A stretch of DNA of 59,749 nt from positions 1 to 59,749 of IMG/VR virus record IMGVR_UViG_3300009376_000018. One strand, written 5' to 3'. Shown here in pieces: positions 1 through 6,630 of the stretch (its first letter is position 1; every line of letters begins with the position of its first letter). Both the position numbers and the translations under genes were made by a program. Under the pieces are notes generated by a model. The model searched no databases and was not told where the DNA came from. It saw only the letters and a program-made list of their open reading frames with translations. This DNA comes from a virus.

Positions 1-2
1 CT

Positions 3-362
3 CCCAATGCTCGTGGGGTTGGTAGCATGAGTAGTGGGGCACCAGTCAAAAGTGAGCTTCCACCAGTAGGAGTAAGACAGCGTAATCGTTTAACAGCCAG
101 TTCTCCTACTAGTGGTTTAGACATTCACTTTAGGCAGAACCAGTTGTTAGGTACGCACATCGCCACTGGTTACCCTATAGAGATAACACTCAATGCGAAA
201 GAGATGCAGTTGGCCACAGTTAAAGGGCCATATATCAATAGGTGTTGGGAGTATATGTGCGAGAGCCTTGAGAGTAGGGGTGAGGCAGGTAGAGACCTCA
301 TCGAAGGCAACATAGAGATAGATTACATAGTGATTGAAGGCGAAGTTAATGTTTTCCACTAG
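3..362 (+). CDS. Hypothetical protein, probably 5'-truncated
   Basis: An unrecognised protein. The reading frame is open to the left edge of the window, so the ATG at 27 may be internal; no convincing ribosome binding site precedes that ATG. From the ATG it is 111 residues, with a Ser/Pro/Arg-rich N-terminus and a more globular C-terminal half ending in alternating hydrophobic and acidic residues (IEIDYIVIEGEVNVFH). No membrane segment, signal peptide or catalytic motif is visible. Its stop codon overlaps the -35 element of the next promoter, so it is the last gene of its unit. Confidence 0.55.
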   Translation, partial: PNARGVGSMSSGAPVKSELPPVGVRQRNRLTASSPTSGLDIHFRQNQLLGTHIATGYPIEITLNAKEMQLATVKGPYINRCWEYMCESLESRGEAGRDLIEGNIEIDYIVIEGEVNVFH

Positions 363-389
363 ACAAAAGTGCGTCCATTGTAGTATAAT
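360..389 (+). promoter_or_regulatory. Sigma70-like phage promoter (early-type family)
   Basis: TAGACA at 360-365, an 18-nt spacer, then a perfect TATAAT at 384-389 in the context TAGTATAATGG. It shares the CCACTAGAC and TAGTAxxATGG blocks with sites at 1785, 5753, 11541 and 14191. It would start transcription near 396, upstream of the structured region and the small membrane-protein operon. Confidence 0.65.
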
Positions 390-396
390 GGAGTAT

Positions 397-714
397 GTTA
401 AAGGGGTCATCTGATAGGGCCTTATAGTATATCATGCATATGTGAAAGTATCAGAGGTTGATGTCCGAACATCCATGCGCCGGAATGAAAACGCCGGCGC
501 CACTCTGCGCTGCTGAGATGCTCGCATAAGACATAGATGGTCTCTAAGAGTATCAAAGCGTCTTAGAAGCGCTAGGATTCGCTCTAAGCGATAGTCTGGC
601 GCTCTATGTGGGCGAAGCAAACAGTCCAGCTGAGAATTTGAGCGTTGGTCCACTGATGTTAAGGCATCGGGATGTCCATAGAGATGAGATAAAAATTTTT
701 TTTGGAGAAATATA
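397..714 (+). ncRNA. Structured, probably non-coding RNA region / long leader
   Basis: About 320 nt without a convincing plus-strand gene, and visibly richer in G+C than its surroundings. Several strong helices can be drawn: GCGCCGG (477-483) with CCGGCGC (494-500); CTTAG-a-AGCG (562-571) with CGCT-CTAAG (580-588); and ACATAGA (531-537) with TCTATGT (603-609), which encloses the second hairpin as a multi-branched domain. A short GATGT/ACATC hairpin lies at about 460-473. A promoter with a perfect -10 lies directly upstream. It may be an independent small RNA or a structured 5' leader for the gene at 715. A 73-codon minus-strand frame at 432-653 exists, but nothing supports its expression. Confidence 0.5.
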
Positions 715-798
715 ATGAGTATGACGAAAATATTAGTAGGTATTATGATACTTGATGAGTTTGTTCTTGTTGGCTTGGTCGCTTTAGGCGTACTATGA
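715..798 (+). CDS. Very small membrane peptide (27 aa)
   Basis: A 27-residue ORF preceded by a GGAG-type ribosome binding site (tttGGAGAaatata). The product is almost entirely hydrophobic: one predicted transmembrane helix interrupted by an Asp-Glu pair near residue 14. Its stop codon overlaps the next start as ATGA, so the downstream gene is probably translationally coupled. Function unknown. Similar tiny membrane peptides occur among early genes of T4-like phages, but I recognise no homologue. Confidence 0.5.
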   Translation: MSMTKILVGIMILDEFVLVGLVALGVL

Positions 799-935
799 GC
801 GGGTTAGAATTATTTTTTATGGTATTTTTTACTGTATTCGCAGGTTTATTTGCGTATGTCACTGCAAATATGGTGGCTGAACGCAGAGCAAACAAATATA
901 TTCCCTTATTTTGGGAGAAAGATATTGATGGATGA
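795..935 (+). CDS. Small membrane protein (46 aa)
   Basis: The start overlaps the preceding stop (ATGA). The N-terminal 25 residues form one hydrophobic helix (LELFFMVFFTVFAGLFAYV), followed by a short basic cytoplasmic tail with AERRANKY and IPLFWEKD. Its 3' end overlaps the next gene by 8 nt. It is one of three consecutive overlapping membrane-protein genes (715-1224), suggesting a common complex or role at the host inner membrane. No homologue recognised. Confidence 0.55.
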   Translation: MSGLELFFMVFFTVFAGLFAYVTANMVAERRANKYIPLFWEKDIDG

Positions 936-1224
936 GGATTATCCCCCTTACACAGTCTTTGAAACAGATAAGGAGAAGAAGAATAGGCTTAAGGAGTCTA
1001 TTGCGTGGTACTTAAAGTGGTTCTCTTCACTGGTTATAGTCATTGCGATGGCGATGCGAGCAACAGGAGAGGTTCAGTATCAGATATATGACTTATGGTT
1101 CAGCACGATTGGGGTCTTCGGATGGTTGGGAGTGTCTCTCTTATGGAAGGACAGAGCCCTTATTCTACTCAATGCAGTGGGTGGTATGATACTCTTGTCT
1201 GGTCTGTTTAAATCTTTTTTATGA
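928..1224 (+). CDS. Membrane protein with two transmembrane helices (98 aa)
   Basis: I chose the ATG at 928 rather than the longer frame from 850 because it overlaps the end of the upstream gene (compact operon style) and gives a normal N-terminus (MDEDYPPYTVFETDKEKK). Residues around 30-45 and 60-95 are hydrophobic, with a short Trp-rich loop between them, so two or three membrane segments are likely. Function unknown. Because it follows two other membrane peptides, a role in superinfection exclusion or in changing the host envelope is conceivable, but that is inference only. Confidence 0.6.
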   Translation: MDEDYPPYTVFETDKEKKNRLKESIAWYLKWFSSLVIVIAMAMRATGEVQYQIYDLWFSTIGVFGWLGVSLLWKDRALILLNAVGGMILLSGLFKSFL

Positions 1225-1230
1225 TATATA

Positions 1231-1686
1231 ATGTTTATTATGAATAAAATACAACTGGCAATGCACAATAAGGTGAATGAGGCCTTAGGTGAAGTTGAGT
1301 ATCAGTTAGACTTGTTTATGGATAATAACTATAAGTCTAATTTCAAGATTGAGAATTATTTGGAACAATTGAAGATGAAAAAGAAACTTGTTGTTCTGAT
1401 GCGACCTTCTTGGGATGGTCTGTTAGCAGAAGTTTGTTCCGATGAGCCAGATTATCTTGAAGGGTACTCTTTTATGACGAAGCCTCAGAAGAAGCGATAT
1501 ATTAAATTTTTGGAATCGTTGCGTGACGGTTGCGACAAATACATTGAGAAACATCAAGCAGAATGGACAGCAGCGAACAAGGCTGCACGGCAACGCAACA
1601 GACTCAAGCGACAAGCACAACAGAGAGTTAAAGAAATTGAATCGACTTCTGGATATGGAGTTCTTAAATCACAGAGGCAAAATTAA
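1231..1686 (+). CDS. Hypothetical protein, basic C-terminal helix
   Basis: A 151-residue soluble protein, or 148 if started at the second ATG (1240). The N-terminal two thirds is mixed helix with an acidic EVCSDEPDYLEGY stretch. The last 45 residues are strongly basic and Gln/Arg-rich (AARQRNRLKRQAQQRVKE) and look like a nucleic-acid-binding or coiled-coil helix. It lies 6 nt after the membrane-protein cluster and is probably co-transcribed with it. I do not recognise the family. Confidence 0.6.
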   Translation: MFIMNKIQLAMHNKVNEALGEVEYQLDLFMDNNYKSNFKIENYLEQLKMKKKLVVLMRPSWDGLLAEVCSDEPDYLEGYSFMTKPQKKRYIKFLESLRDGCDKYIEKHQAEWTAANKAARQRNRLKRQAQQRVKEIESTSGYGVLKSQRQN

Positions 1687-1784
1687 TGTCTTATCTAAGT
1701 ACATTCTGGTATCACATCGGATTATATTATATTAAATGCAGTACGAAATAATCTTTTCACATTACATATATTCACAAAAACCAC

Positions 1785-1814
1785 TAGACGAAAAGGACCG
1801 ACCTAGTGTATACT
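1785..1814 (+). promoter_or_regulatory. Sigma70-like phage promoter (early-type family)
   Basis: TAGACG at 1785-1790 in the context AAAACCACTAGACG, an 18-nt spacer, then TATACT at 1809-1814 followed by GG. This is the same arrangement as the site at 360-389. It drives the structured region that follows. Confidence 0.6.
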
Positions 1815-1920
1815 GGACTAATAATAGGGGTTTGGAAAAGAACTCGGGCTAGGGGTAAAGGGATTAAATATCACAAAATCCACAATTTTATAACACGATA
1901 GTTGTGTGCAATCCCTCCCG
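1815..1920 (+). ncRNA. Candidate structured small RNA / leader
   Basis: About 100 nt between a promoter-like site and the late promoter at 1924, without a gene. GGGATT (1860-1865) pairs with AATCCC (1910-1915). Inside that helix CACAA (1881-1885) pairs with TTGTG (1902-1906), giving a nested hairpin. The rest (1687-1784 and about 1815-1855) shows nothing I can name. It could be a short phage RNA, or the 5' leader of the membrane genes at 1937-2184. Confidence 0.35.
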
Positions 1921-1923
1921 CCA

Positions 1924-1931
1924 GATAAATA
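1924..1931 (+). promoter_or_regulatory. T4-type late promoter GATAAATA
   Basis: GATAAATA is followed by exactly 5 nt and then the ATG at 1937. In T4 the octamer covers roughly -13 to -6, so transcription would start at the A of the ATG. Confidence 0.55.
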
Positions 1932-1936
1932 TTATT

Positions 1937-2005
1937 ATGTTATCATTACACGAATTATTTTTATACATCGGTTCTTATTTAAGAACTGACCCCAAAGACT
2001 TATGA
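1937..2005 (+). CDS. Small peptide (22 aa), candidate leaderless late gene
   Basis: A 22-codon ORF whose ATG sits 5 nt after a late-promoter octamer. Its stop overlaps the next ATG as ATGA, so it may couple translation to the 60-residue membrane protein downstream. The product is amphipathic (HELFLYIGSYL, then RTDPKDL). A perfect hairpin, GTTCTT-attt-AAGAAC, lies inside the coding region at about 1970-1986. No homologue recognised; promoter and start geometry is the main support. Confidence 0.4.
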   Translation: MLSLHELFLYIGSYLRTDPKDL

Positions 2006-2184
2006 TTGAAGATTTTATTTTATTACCCTACACAATATTAGGCTGGACATTCAAATGGTTATTCAGTATCGGTATGTGGTTCGTCTTAGCGATGTGCATA
2101 CATTGGTTCTGGACAGAGAAGATTCGCTACAATGTGAATTGGAAACTTCCATTTAAAATTCGCTGGCCTTTTTATCGTGACTAA
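2002..2184 (+). CDS. Small Trp-rich membrane protein (60 aa)
   Basis: Residues 5-37 form a long Trp/Phe-rich hydrophobic stretch, enough for one or two transmembrane helices. A basic tail with KIRYNVNWKLPFKIRWPF follows. The start overlaps the preceding 22-codon ORF (ATGA) and no strong ribosome binding site is visible, so coupled translation is likely. Its stop codon is part of the next late-promoter-like motif (ACTAAATA). Function unknown. Confidence 0.55.
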   Translation: MIEDFILLPYTILGWTFKWLFSIGMWFVLAMCIHWFWTEKIRYNVNWKLPFKIRWPFYRD

Positions 2185-2187
2185 ATA
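2180..2187 (+). promoter_or_regulatory. Late-promoter-like ACTAAATA
   Basis: ACTAAATA overlaps the upstream stop codon and is followed by exactly 5 nt and the ATG at 2193. The same variant and spacing occur at 10797 and 10954. Confidence 0.45.
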
Positions 2188-2192
2188 CTAAC

Positions 2193-2366
2193 ATGGAAAC
2201 ATTACTATTAATACATGTGGTGTTCATCACAGTCATGTCAACAGTTTCATTCTTATGGGGCCAGAAAGACGGCAGAGAAAAAGGACAACGAGATATGGTG
2301 TTCGATATGTTAGAGCGTAAACTGGTGACGACTGAACAACTGGAAAAAGAATATATAAATCCATGA
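2193..2366 (+). CDS. Small single-pass membrane protein (57 aa)
   Basis: The N-terminal 22 residues are hydrophobic (LLLIHVVFITVMSTVSFLW). A charged cytoplasmic tail with an amphipathic helix follows (FDMLERKLVTTEQLEKEY). The topology resembles an N-anchored regulator or adaptor, but no family is recognised. The start is placed by the late-promoter-like motif 5 nt upstream; there is no Shine-Dalgarno sequence. It is 14 nt from the carbamoyltransferase gene. Confidence 0.55.
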   Translation: METLLLIHVVFITVMSTVSFLWGQKDGREKGQRDMVFDMLERKLVTTEQLEKEYINP

Positions 2367-2380
2367 GGTAAAATTATATT

Positions 2381-3568
2381 ATGAGTGAAGTGAAAACAGT
2401 CCTCGGAATCAACACATCTCACGACACAGCAGTCGCCGTCTTAGAAGACGGAGAACTCGTTGATGTCTTCGAAGAAGAACGCAGTCGCAGAAGTAAATAC
2501 TGGTCACCCTCCGATAGAGTCACATCGGTGGAAGAAGAGTGGGATTCTTTCGGTCTATTGTGTATCGACCACAAACAACTCCACAAACCTGACTATCTGG
2601 CATTCGCCAGTTTCGATAGGAGAGCGTTTAATATTAATGTGAGTAAGAGAGTCTATAAGGATCGTATCTTGCAAGGAGAGATGATTAAAGACTTCTCAGC
2701 ACAACAATTGAGTATGGCGAGACTTCTAGAAATCAGAGACAAATATCCAAACGACATAAAAGACTTCGACATCATCACATCGCTTGCGAATAGTGAACAC
2801 AGGAATGAAGACGACTTGATTAATCAGGCACTGGCCGAACAATGTCAAGTTGAAAAGTATGACTTTAAACAAGAACACCATTACTTCCATGCAGTGTGTG
2901 GTTCACATTTAAGCCCTTATGACGAAGCCATTGTGATTACATGGGATGGTGGAGGGTTCATGAGTCACTTTGATGAGTGGCCTAACTATCAAGAAATAGA
3001 ATGTATCTGGCATTATAAGAAAGACGATGCGACACCGATTCGCCCATTATACAAACGCTATTCAAATCATCGATTGGTCAATGACTTGTCGATGCGCCTC
3101 TTTGAGAATTGGGGTGAAGACTCTTGTGTTTGTTATGAAGACGAAACACATATCATCGATGGTGTCGAGTCAGTGTTTACTTCTATGCCTAGTATGGGTA
3201 TGAACTTTAGTAATATGTCTTACGCACTCGGGTGTGATGACCAAGGCAGAGCTGCAGGTAAGGTTATGGGTATGGCGTCTTACGGTAAAGTCGTACAGAA
3301 TGTCTGGTCTAAACACACAACAGCCAATCGTCTCGAACACGATTCATTGTTCCACGCAACGCAGGTCATACAGAAGGCAGTCGATATGATTCCAGATTGC
3401 AAGAACATTGTTCTATCTGGAGGGTATTCTTTAAACTGTACGAACAACTACAAATATCTACAAGCATTTCCTGAACATCAATTCTTTGTTGACCCTATAC
3501 CACACGATGGTGGTACAGCAGTCGGGTGTGCATTAGACTATTGGAGAAATATTCAAAATGAAAGTTAG
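2381..3568 (+). CDS. NodU/CmcH-type carbamoyltransferase, N-terminal (Kae1-like) half
   Basis: The first 395 residues match the N-terminal ASKHA/Kae1-like domain of NodU/CmcH/TobZ O-carbamoyltransferases. Visible are the opening GINTSHDTAVAVLEDG (about 9-24) with the EEER segment, the histidine-rich EHHYFHA near 165 followed by VITWDGGG (metal/nucleotide site), AAGKVMGMASYGK near 290-305, and LSGGYSLNCTNN plus DPIPHDGGTAVG near 350-385. Family members transfer a carbamoyl group from carbamoyl phosphate, via carbamoyl-AMP, to sugar hydroxyls. The second half is encoded separately just downstream with an 11-nt overlap; the summed length (about 596 aa) equals a normal single-chain enzyme. The substrate is probably a surface or DNA sugar (inference). 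Confidence 0.85.
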   Translation: MSEVKTVLGINTSHDTAVAVLEDGELVDVFEEERSRRSKYWSPSDRVTSVEEEWDSFGLLCIDHKQLHKPDYLAFASFDRRAFNINVSKRVYKDRILQGEMIKDFSAQQLSMARLLEIRDKYPNDIKDFDIITSLANSEHRNEDDLINQALAEQCQVEKYDFKQEHHYFHAVCGSHLSPYDEAIVITWDGGGFMSHFDEWPNYQEIECIWHYKKDDATPIRPLYKRYSNHRLVNDLSMRLFENWGEDSCVCYEDETHIIDGVESVFTSMPSMGMNFSNMSYALGCDDQGRAAGKVMGMASYGKVVQNVWSKHTTANRLEHDSLFHATQVIQKAVDMIPDCKNIVLSGGYSLNCTNNYKYLQAFPEHQFFVDPIPHDGGTAVGCALDYWRNIQNES

Positions 3569-4163
3569 TGAAATAATAAGAGAACAGGATGAATGTCTCG
3601 ACCAACTCATTGACAACGAACAGATTGTTGCAATCTTTCAAAATCATTCCGAATGGGGACCAAGAGCATTAGGGAATCGTTCTATATTATTTGACCCTAG
3701 AAATCCAGGTGCCAAGTCTATAGTCAATTCAGTTAAGATGAGAGAGTCTTATCGACCTTTCGCCTGTACTGTAATGTTAGAACATGCACACGAATATTTT
3801 GAGATGTTGCAATTACCAGAATCACCTTGGATGTCATTTGCAATTCAATGTAAAGAGAAAGCACACAAAGACATACCTGCATTAGTTCATGCAGACAACA
3901 CCTGTCGTATGCAGACAGTGACAGAAGAACAGAACAAGAACTATTATAATTTAATTAAAGGGTTCTATGAACGCACTGGCGTTCCCATATTATTCAACAC
4001 ATCTTTTAATTTAGGTGGTGAAGCCATTGTCGAGAATATATTTGATGCGATTGATACTTGTAATCGTTCTCATATTAATTACCTATATGTTCCAGAAGAC
4101 CAAGAGTTTGCAATCCCTTATGACTGTATAAGAGATAAATCAAAACTTTTGCATGATAAATAA
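3558..4163 (+). CDS. Carbamoyltransferase C-terminal (YrdC-like) half
   Basis: A 201-residue protein equivalent to the C-terminal domain of NodU-type carbamoyltransferases. It carries SEWGPRALGNRSIL (about 31-44), MRESYRPFACTV (about 69-80), and the conserved terminal block TGVPILFNTSFNLGGEAIV (about 146-164). The gene begins inside the end of the N-terminal half in a different frame, with its own GGAG 14 nt before the ATG, so it looks like a true split gene. An authentic or sequencing frameshift within the AT-rich overlap cannot be excluded. The two halves presumably assemble into one enzyme. Confidence 0.85.
   Translation: MKVSEIIREQDECLDQLIDNEQIVAIFQNHSEWGPRALGNRSILFDPRNPGAKSIVNSVKMRESYRPFACTVMLEHAHEYFEMLQLPESPWMSFAIQCKEKAHKDIPALVHADNTCRMQTVTEEQNKNYYNLIKGFYERTGVPILFNTSFNLGGEAIVENIFDAIDTCNRSHINYLYVPEDQEFAIPYDCIRDKSKLLHDK
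4155..4162 (+). promoter_or_regulatory. T4-type late promoter GATAAATA
   Basis: GATAAATA is followed by 5 nt and the ATG at 4168. It favours 4168 over the in-frame ATG at 4153 as the HesB start. Confidence 0.5.
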
Positions 4164-4167
4164 CCAT

Positions 4168-4494
4168 ATGGTAGAAGTCACAGACAACGCAATTACAAAA
4201 CTAATAGAAAGAAATGTTGACAAGATAAGATTGGGTGTCACAGGTGGTGGGTGTGCAGGATATGAATACATCTTTGCAGAAGATATATTAAGACCAGGTG
4301 ACGAAGTATTTGACTATGGTCGATTCTCGTTTCTCGTAGATAAGATATCTCAACCTTACTTAAAAGATGTGACAGTAGATTATGTTAAAGAAGGATTAAA
4401 TGAGTTTTTTAAAATACTTAATCCAAATGAAACTACAGCATGTGGCTGTGGAGTGAGTGTGAATTTTAATGAAGACATCGTCAGCGAAAGCTAA
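4168..4494 (+). CDS. HesB/IscA-type iron-sulfur cluster assembly protein
   Basis: An A-type Fe-S scaffold/carrier protein of 108 residues, normal for the family. It opens with the usual pattern (VTDNAITKL), has GVTGGGCAGY around Cys29, and ends with the paired cysteines in ACGCGVSV (Cys92, Cys94). The three cysteines are the cluster ligands of IscA, SufA and ErpA. HesB-like genes are known auxiliary genes in marine T4-like phages. Here it may supply clusters to phage Fe-S proteins such as the radical SAM enzyme at 9120 (inference). The start at 4168 is chosen because of a late-promoter octamer 5 nt upstream and the canonical N-terminus; 4153 is an alternative. Confidence 0.88.
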   Translation: MVEVTDNAITKLIERNVDKIRLGVTGGGCAGYEYIFAEDILRPGDEVFDYGRFSFLVDKISQPYLKDVTVDYVKEGLNEFFKILNPNETTACGCGVSVNFNEDIVSES

Positions 4495-4873
4495 AGGAAG
4501 AAATCTCCAGAAGTGGGTTGTTTCTAAATTAGTAGAACATCTGGACTTAAATCCAGACGACTTAGAATCCAGACCTATGGGTTCATCTGGTGAAGATGTT
4601 ATCATGGGTGTTCAATCAAGGGAAGTCTTTCCCTATTCAGTCGAATGTAAAAATCAAGAGAAGGTTAATGTGTGGGCCGCATACGAACAATCGGAGGCAA
4701 ACTGTGGCAAACATGAACCTTTAGTCGTAATCAAAAAGAATCACAAGAAACCTTTAGTCGTAGTCGATGCAGATTACTTTATTAAGTTGCATGGCTTTGT
4801 TCGGGAGGTTGATAGTGTTGGAGAATGGGTTGAAGGTGATTGGAGAATAGGTACAGTTTGGGAGAAAAAATAA
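4469..4873 (+). CDS. PD-(D/E)XK-fold nuclease, resolvase-like
   Basis: A 134-residue protein with the layout of small PD-(D/E)XK nucleases: an early basic helix (AKGRNLQKWVV), Asp43 in SSGEDVIMG, then the VECKNQEK strand with Glu59-x-Lys61, and a later Gln/Glu-rich helix (AAYEQSEANCGKHEPLVVIKK). The length and pattern resemble putative Holliday-junction or recombination nucleases of marine phages. It overlaps the HesB gene by 26 nt and runs directly into a tiny membrane gene. The exact substrate cannot be told from the sequence. Confidence 0.65.
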   Translation: MKTSSAKAKGRNLQKWVVSKLVEHLDLNPDDLESRPMGSSGEDVIMGVQSREVFPYSVECKNQEKVNVWAAYEQSEANCGKHEPLVVIKKNHKKPLVVVDADYFIKLHGFVREVDSVGEWVEGDWRIGTVWEKK

Positions 4874-4965
4874 TGGAATGGTATACAATTTATATGTTAA
4901 TGAACTTTGTAGTAGTGAGTATAGTTTCATACTATATTGGTCGTTGGCATGAAAGAAAAAAATAA
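4873..4965 (+). CDS. Tiny membrane protein (30 aa)
   Basis: The ATG overlaps the preceding stop (TAATG). The product is a single hydrophobic helix (MLMNFVVVSIVSYYIG) with a basic end (RWHERKK). The stop in turn overlaps the next ATG (TAATG), so it sits in a tightly coupled string of genes. No function can be assigned. Confidence 0.45.
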   Translation: MEWYTIYMLMNFVVVSIVSYYIGRWHERKK

Positions 4966-5090
4966 TGGCTATAACAAATAAAAGATTCAACAAAGATTTT
5001 AAGAAGAAAAGAATACAACACTCTCGACATATTCACACCGAGAGACTTAAGAAAGAAGCGAAGGAGAAATTTGATGGAATATCTGAATGA
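4965..5090 (+). CDS. Small basic protein (41 aa)
   Basis: A 41-residue, Lys/Arg/His-rich peptide (FNKDFKKKRIQHSRH) without hydrophobic segments, possibly a nucleic-acid-binding peptide. It starts in the stop codon of the preceding gene and overlaps the oxygenase gene by 17 nt. The ribosome binding site of that gene (AAGGAG) lies inside it. No family recognised. Confidence 0.4.
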   Translation: MAITNKRFNKDFKKKRIQHSRHIHTERLKKEAKEKFDGISE

Positions 5091-5745
5091 ATATCCAGTC
5101 ATGTATCCTTTTGGACCTCCAGTCTATATGGATCAGGTTTCAGAAGAAGCAGTAGACGAACTCGATAAACTTATTGAAGAGGCTGGTGGTAAAATAGAAT
5201 TTGATGCGAGTGGTTTACTTGCAGGAAGAATTGCGAAACAGAGTAGTTTAGAAACACTTATCTCCGATGATTTAGAATATCATATTATAAAACATTGTAT
5301 GCGATACCATGAACACGCAATAGGAGGTCGTAATTTGGGTGGCGATATGACTAAATCTCCTAGTATGACATTAGATGCTATCTGGTCTAACATTCAAGAA
5401 CCAAGAGAATATAATCCACCACACCAACACACTGGTCATTTTTCTTTCGTAGTTTATTGTAGAAATGATTTGGCTAAATATAGTTTAGAAGAGATACAAG
5501 ATAACGAATACGATTCGCCTCACAACAATCATCAGGCGCTTCAGGAGAATAGAAAACTTGCAGGCCTAATAGAATTGCAATACGGTGAACCCAATTGGAT
5601 GAATTGGAACAACTATCTATTTGTTCCGAACAGAAGAGATATTATTATATTTCCTTCTTGGTTAAGACATACGGTGTATGCACACTACATGCCAAATTGT
5701 GTTCGAGTGAGTGTCGCAGGTAATGTAAGTATAGTTGGAGAATAA
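5074..5745 (+). CDS. 2OG-Fe(II) oxygenase family protein
   Basis: A 223-residue protein of the putative 2-oxoglutarate/Fe(II)-dependent oxygenase type common in T4-like cyanophages. The core shows NPPHQHTGHFSFVVY (about 114-128), with His117/His119 as likely iron ligands, and a distal FPSWLRHTVYAH segment (about 193-204) followed by RVSVAGN, where the last His and Arg would hold the iron and 2OG. Such enzymes hydroxylate proteins, nucleobases or small molecules; the substrate is unknown. The ATG at 5074 follows AAGGAG at good spacing. The promoter of the next gene lies directly after it. Confidence 0.72.
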   Translation: MEYLNEYPVMYPFGPPVYMDQVSEEAVDELDKLIEEAGGKIEFDASGLLAGRIAKQSSLETLISDDLEYHIIKHCMRYHEHAIGGRNLGGDMTKSPSMTLDAIWSNIQEPREYNPPHQHTGHFSFVVYCRNDLAKYSLEEIQDNEYDSPHNNHQALQENRKLAGLIELQYGEPNWMNWNNYLFVPNRRDIIIFPSWLRHTVYAHYMPNCVRVSVAGNVSIVGE

Positions 5746-5752
5746 AACCACC

Positions 5753-5781
5753 TAGACTTTTAAACAGTTATATAGTACCAT
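5753..5781 (+). promoter_or_regulatory. Early-type phage promoter placed for leaderless rnh mRNA
   Basis: TAGACT (5753-5758) in AAAACCACCTAGACT, a 17-nt spacer, then TACCAT (5776-5781) inside TAGTACCATGG. The A of the rnh ATG is 7 nt after the -10 end, the expected +1. There is no Shine-Dalgarno sequence. The same block occurs at 11562 and 14211. Confidence 0.6.
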
Positions 5782-5787
5782 GGTAAC

Positions 5788-6630
5788 ATGATTTTAATAG
5801 ATTTCACACAAACTGTCATTGCAGGTCTTATGGCCCAACTTAAACATAATGATGGTGAGATAAATGAAAATATGCTTAGGCATATGATTCTAAATTCAAT
5901 AAGAAACTATCAGAGAAGATATGGACCAGATTATGGTCAGATAGTTCTTTGCACAGATGCGGCTAACTCTTGGCGTAAACAATTCTTTCCATTGTATAAG
6001 GCAAATAGAAAGAAAGCTAGAGAAGCAGACGATAAAGATTGGCAATTAATATTCGATACATTGCATAAAGTTAAAATGGAAATCAAAGAAAATTTCCCCT
6101 ATAAATATATGTATGTTAATGAATGTGAGGCAGATGATATCATTGCAGTGTTAGTTAAACACGCACCAGAAGGTGAAGATGTATTAATCGTATCTGGTGA
6201 CAAAGACTTTCAACAGTTGCATAAGTATGATTATGTTAGACAATGGTCTCCTAATTTGAATAAGATTGTTGATTGTCCGGATGCTGAAATGTTTTTAAAA
6301 GAACATATACTCAAAGGAGATAAGTCGGATGGCATACCTAATATATTATCTAATGATGATTGTTTAGATGCAGGCATTAGACAGACGCCGATGCGTAAAC
6401 AAATTCTAGAGAAGTATCTCAGGATTACTATTGAAAACGATGATAAATACTATAGAAACTATTTAAGAAATCAAACATTAATTGATTTTGAAATGATACC
6501 AGAAAGAATAAATGATGCAATTCTTAGTGAATATCAACAAGTCGAACCAGTCAGAGGTAAAGTCTTTGACTACTTACGCAACCAAAGACTTAATCAGTTG
6601 ATGGATAACATTGGAGATTTTTCGTTATGA
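5788..6630 (+). CDS. rnh: RNase H, T4 Rnh-type 5'-3' exonuclease
   Basis: The T4-type RNase H (FEN-1/5'-nuclease superfamily), which removes RNA primers and adjacent DNA from Okazaki fragments. It is 280 residues against about 305 in T4. Acidic metal-binding motifs are visible in order: LIDFTQT near the N-terminus (Asp5), LCTDAANSWRK (about 51-61), NECEADDIIAVL (about 111-122), VSGDKDFQQL (about 132-141) and KGDKSDGIPNIL, which resembles the H3TH/DNA-binding turn. It probably acts with gp32, also in this window. Its promoter places the transcript start at the ATG. The stop overlaps the next gene by 4 nt. Confidence 0.92.
   Translation: MILIDFTQTVIAGLMAQLKHNDGEINENMLRHMILNSIRNYQRRYGPDYGQIVLCTDAANSWRKQFFPLYKANRKKAREADDKDWQLIFDTLHKVKMEIKENFPYKYMYVNECEADDIIAVLVKHAPEGEDVLIVSGDKDFQQLHKYDYVRQWSPNLNKIVDCPDAEMFLKEHILKGDKSDGIPNILSNDDCLDAGIRQTPMRKQILEKYLRITIENDDKYYRNYLRNQTLIDFEMIPERINDAILSEYQQVEPVRGKVFDYLRNQRLNQLMDNIGDFSL

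Noticed and set aside
432-653. Minus-strand 73-codon ORF over the structured region
   Set aside because: There is no ribosome binding site or promoter, and the sequence signal is better explained by RNA helices. It is kept only as an alternative for the RNA call.
397-714. Possible hammerhead ribozyme from CTGATG near 652
   Set aside because: The core continuation (CUGAUGA, then GAAA after stem II) is not present.
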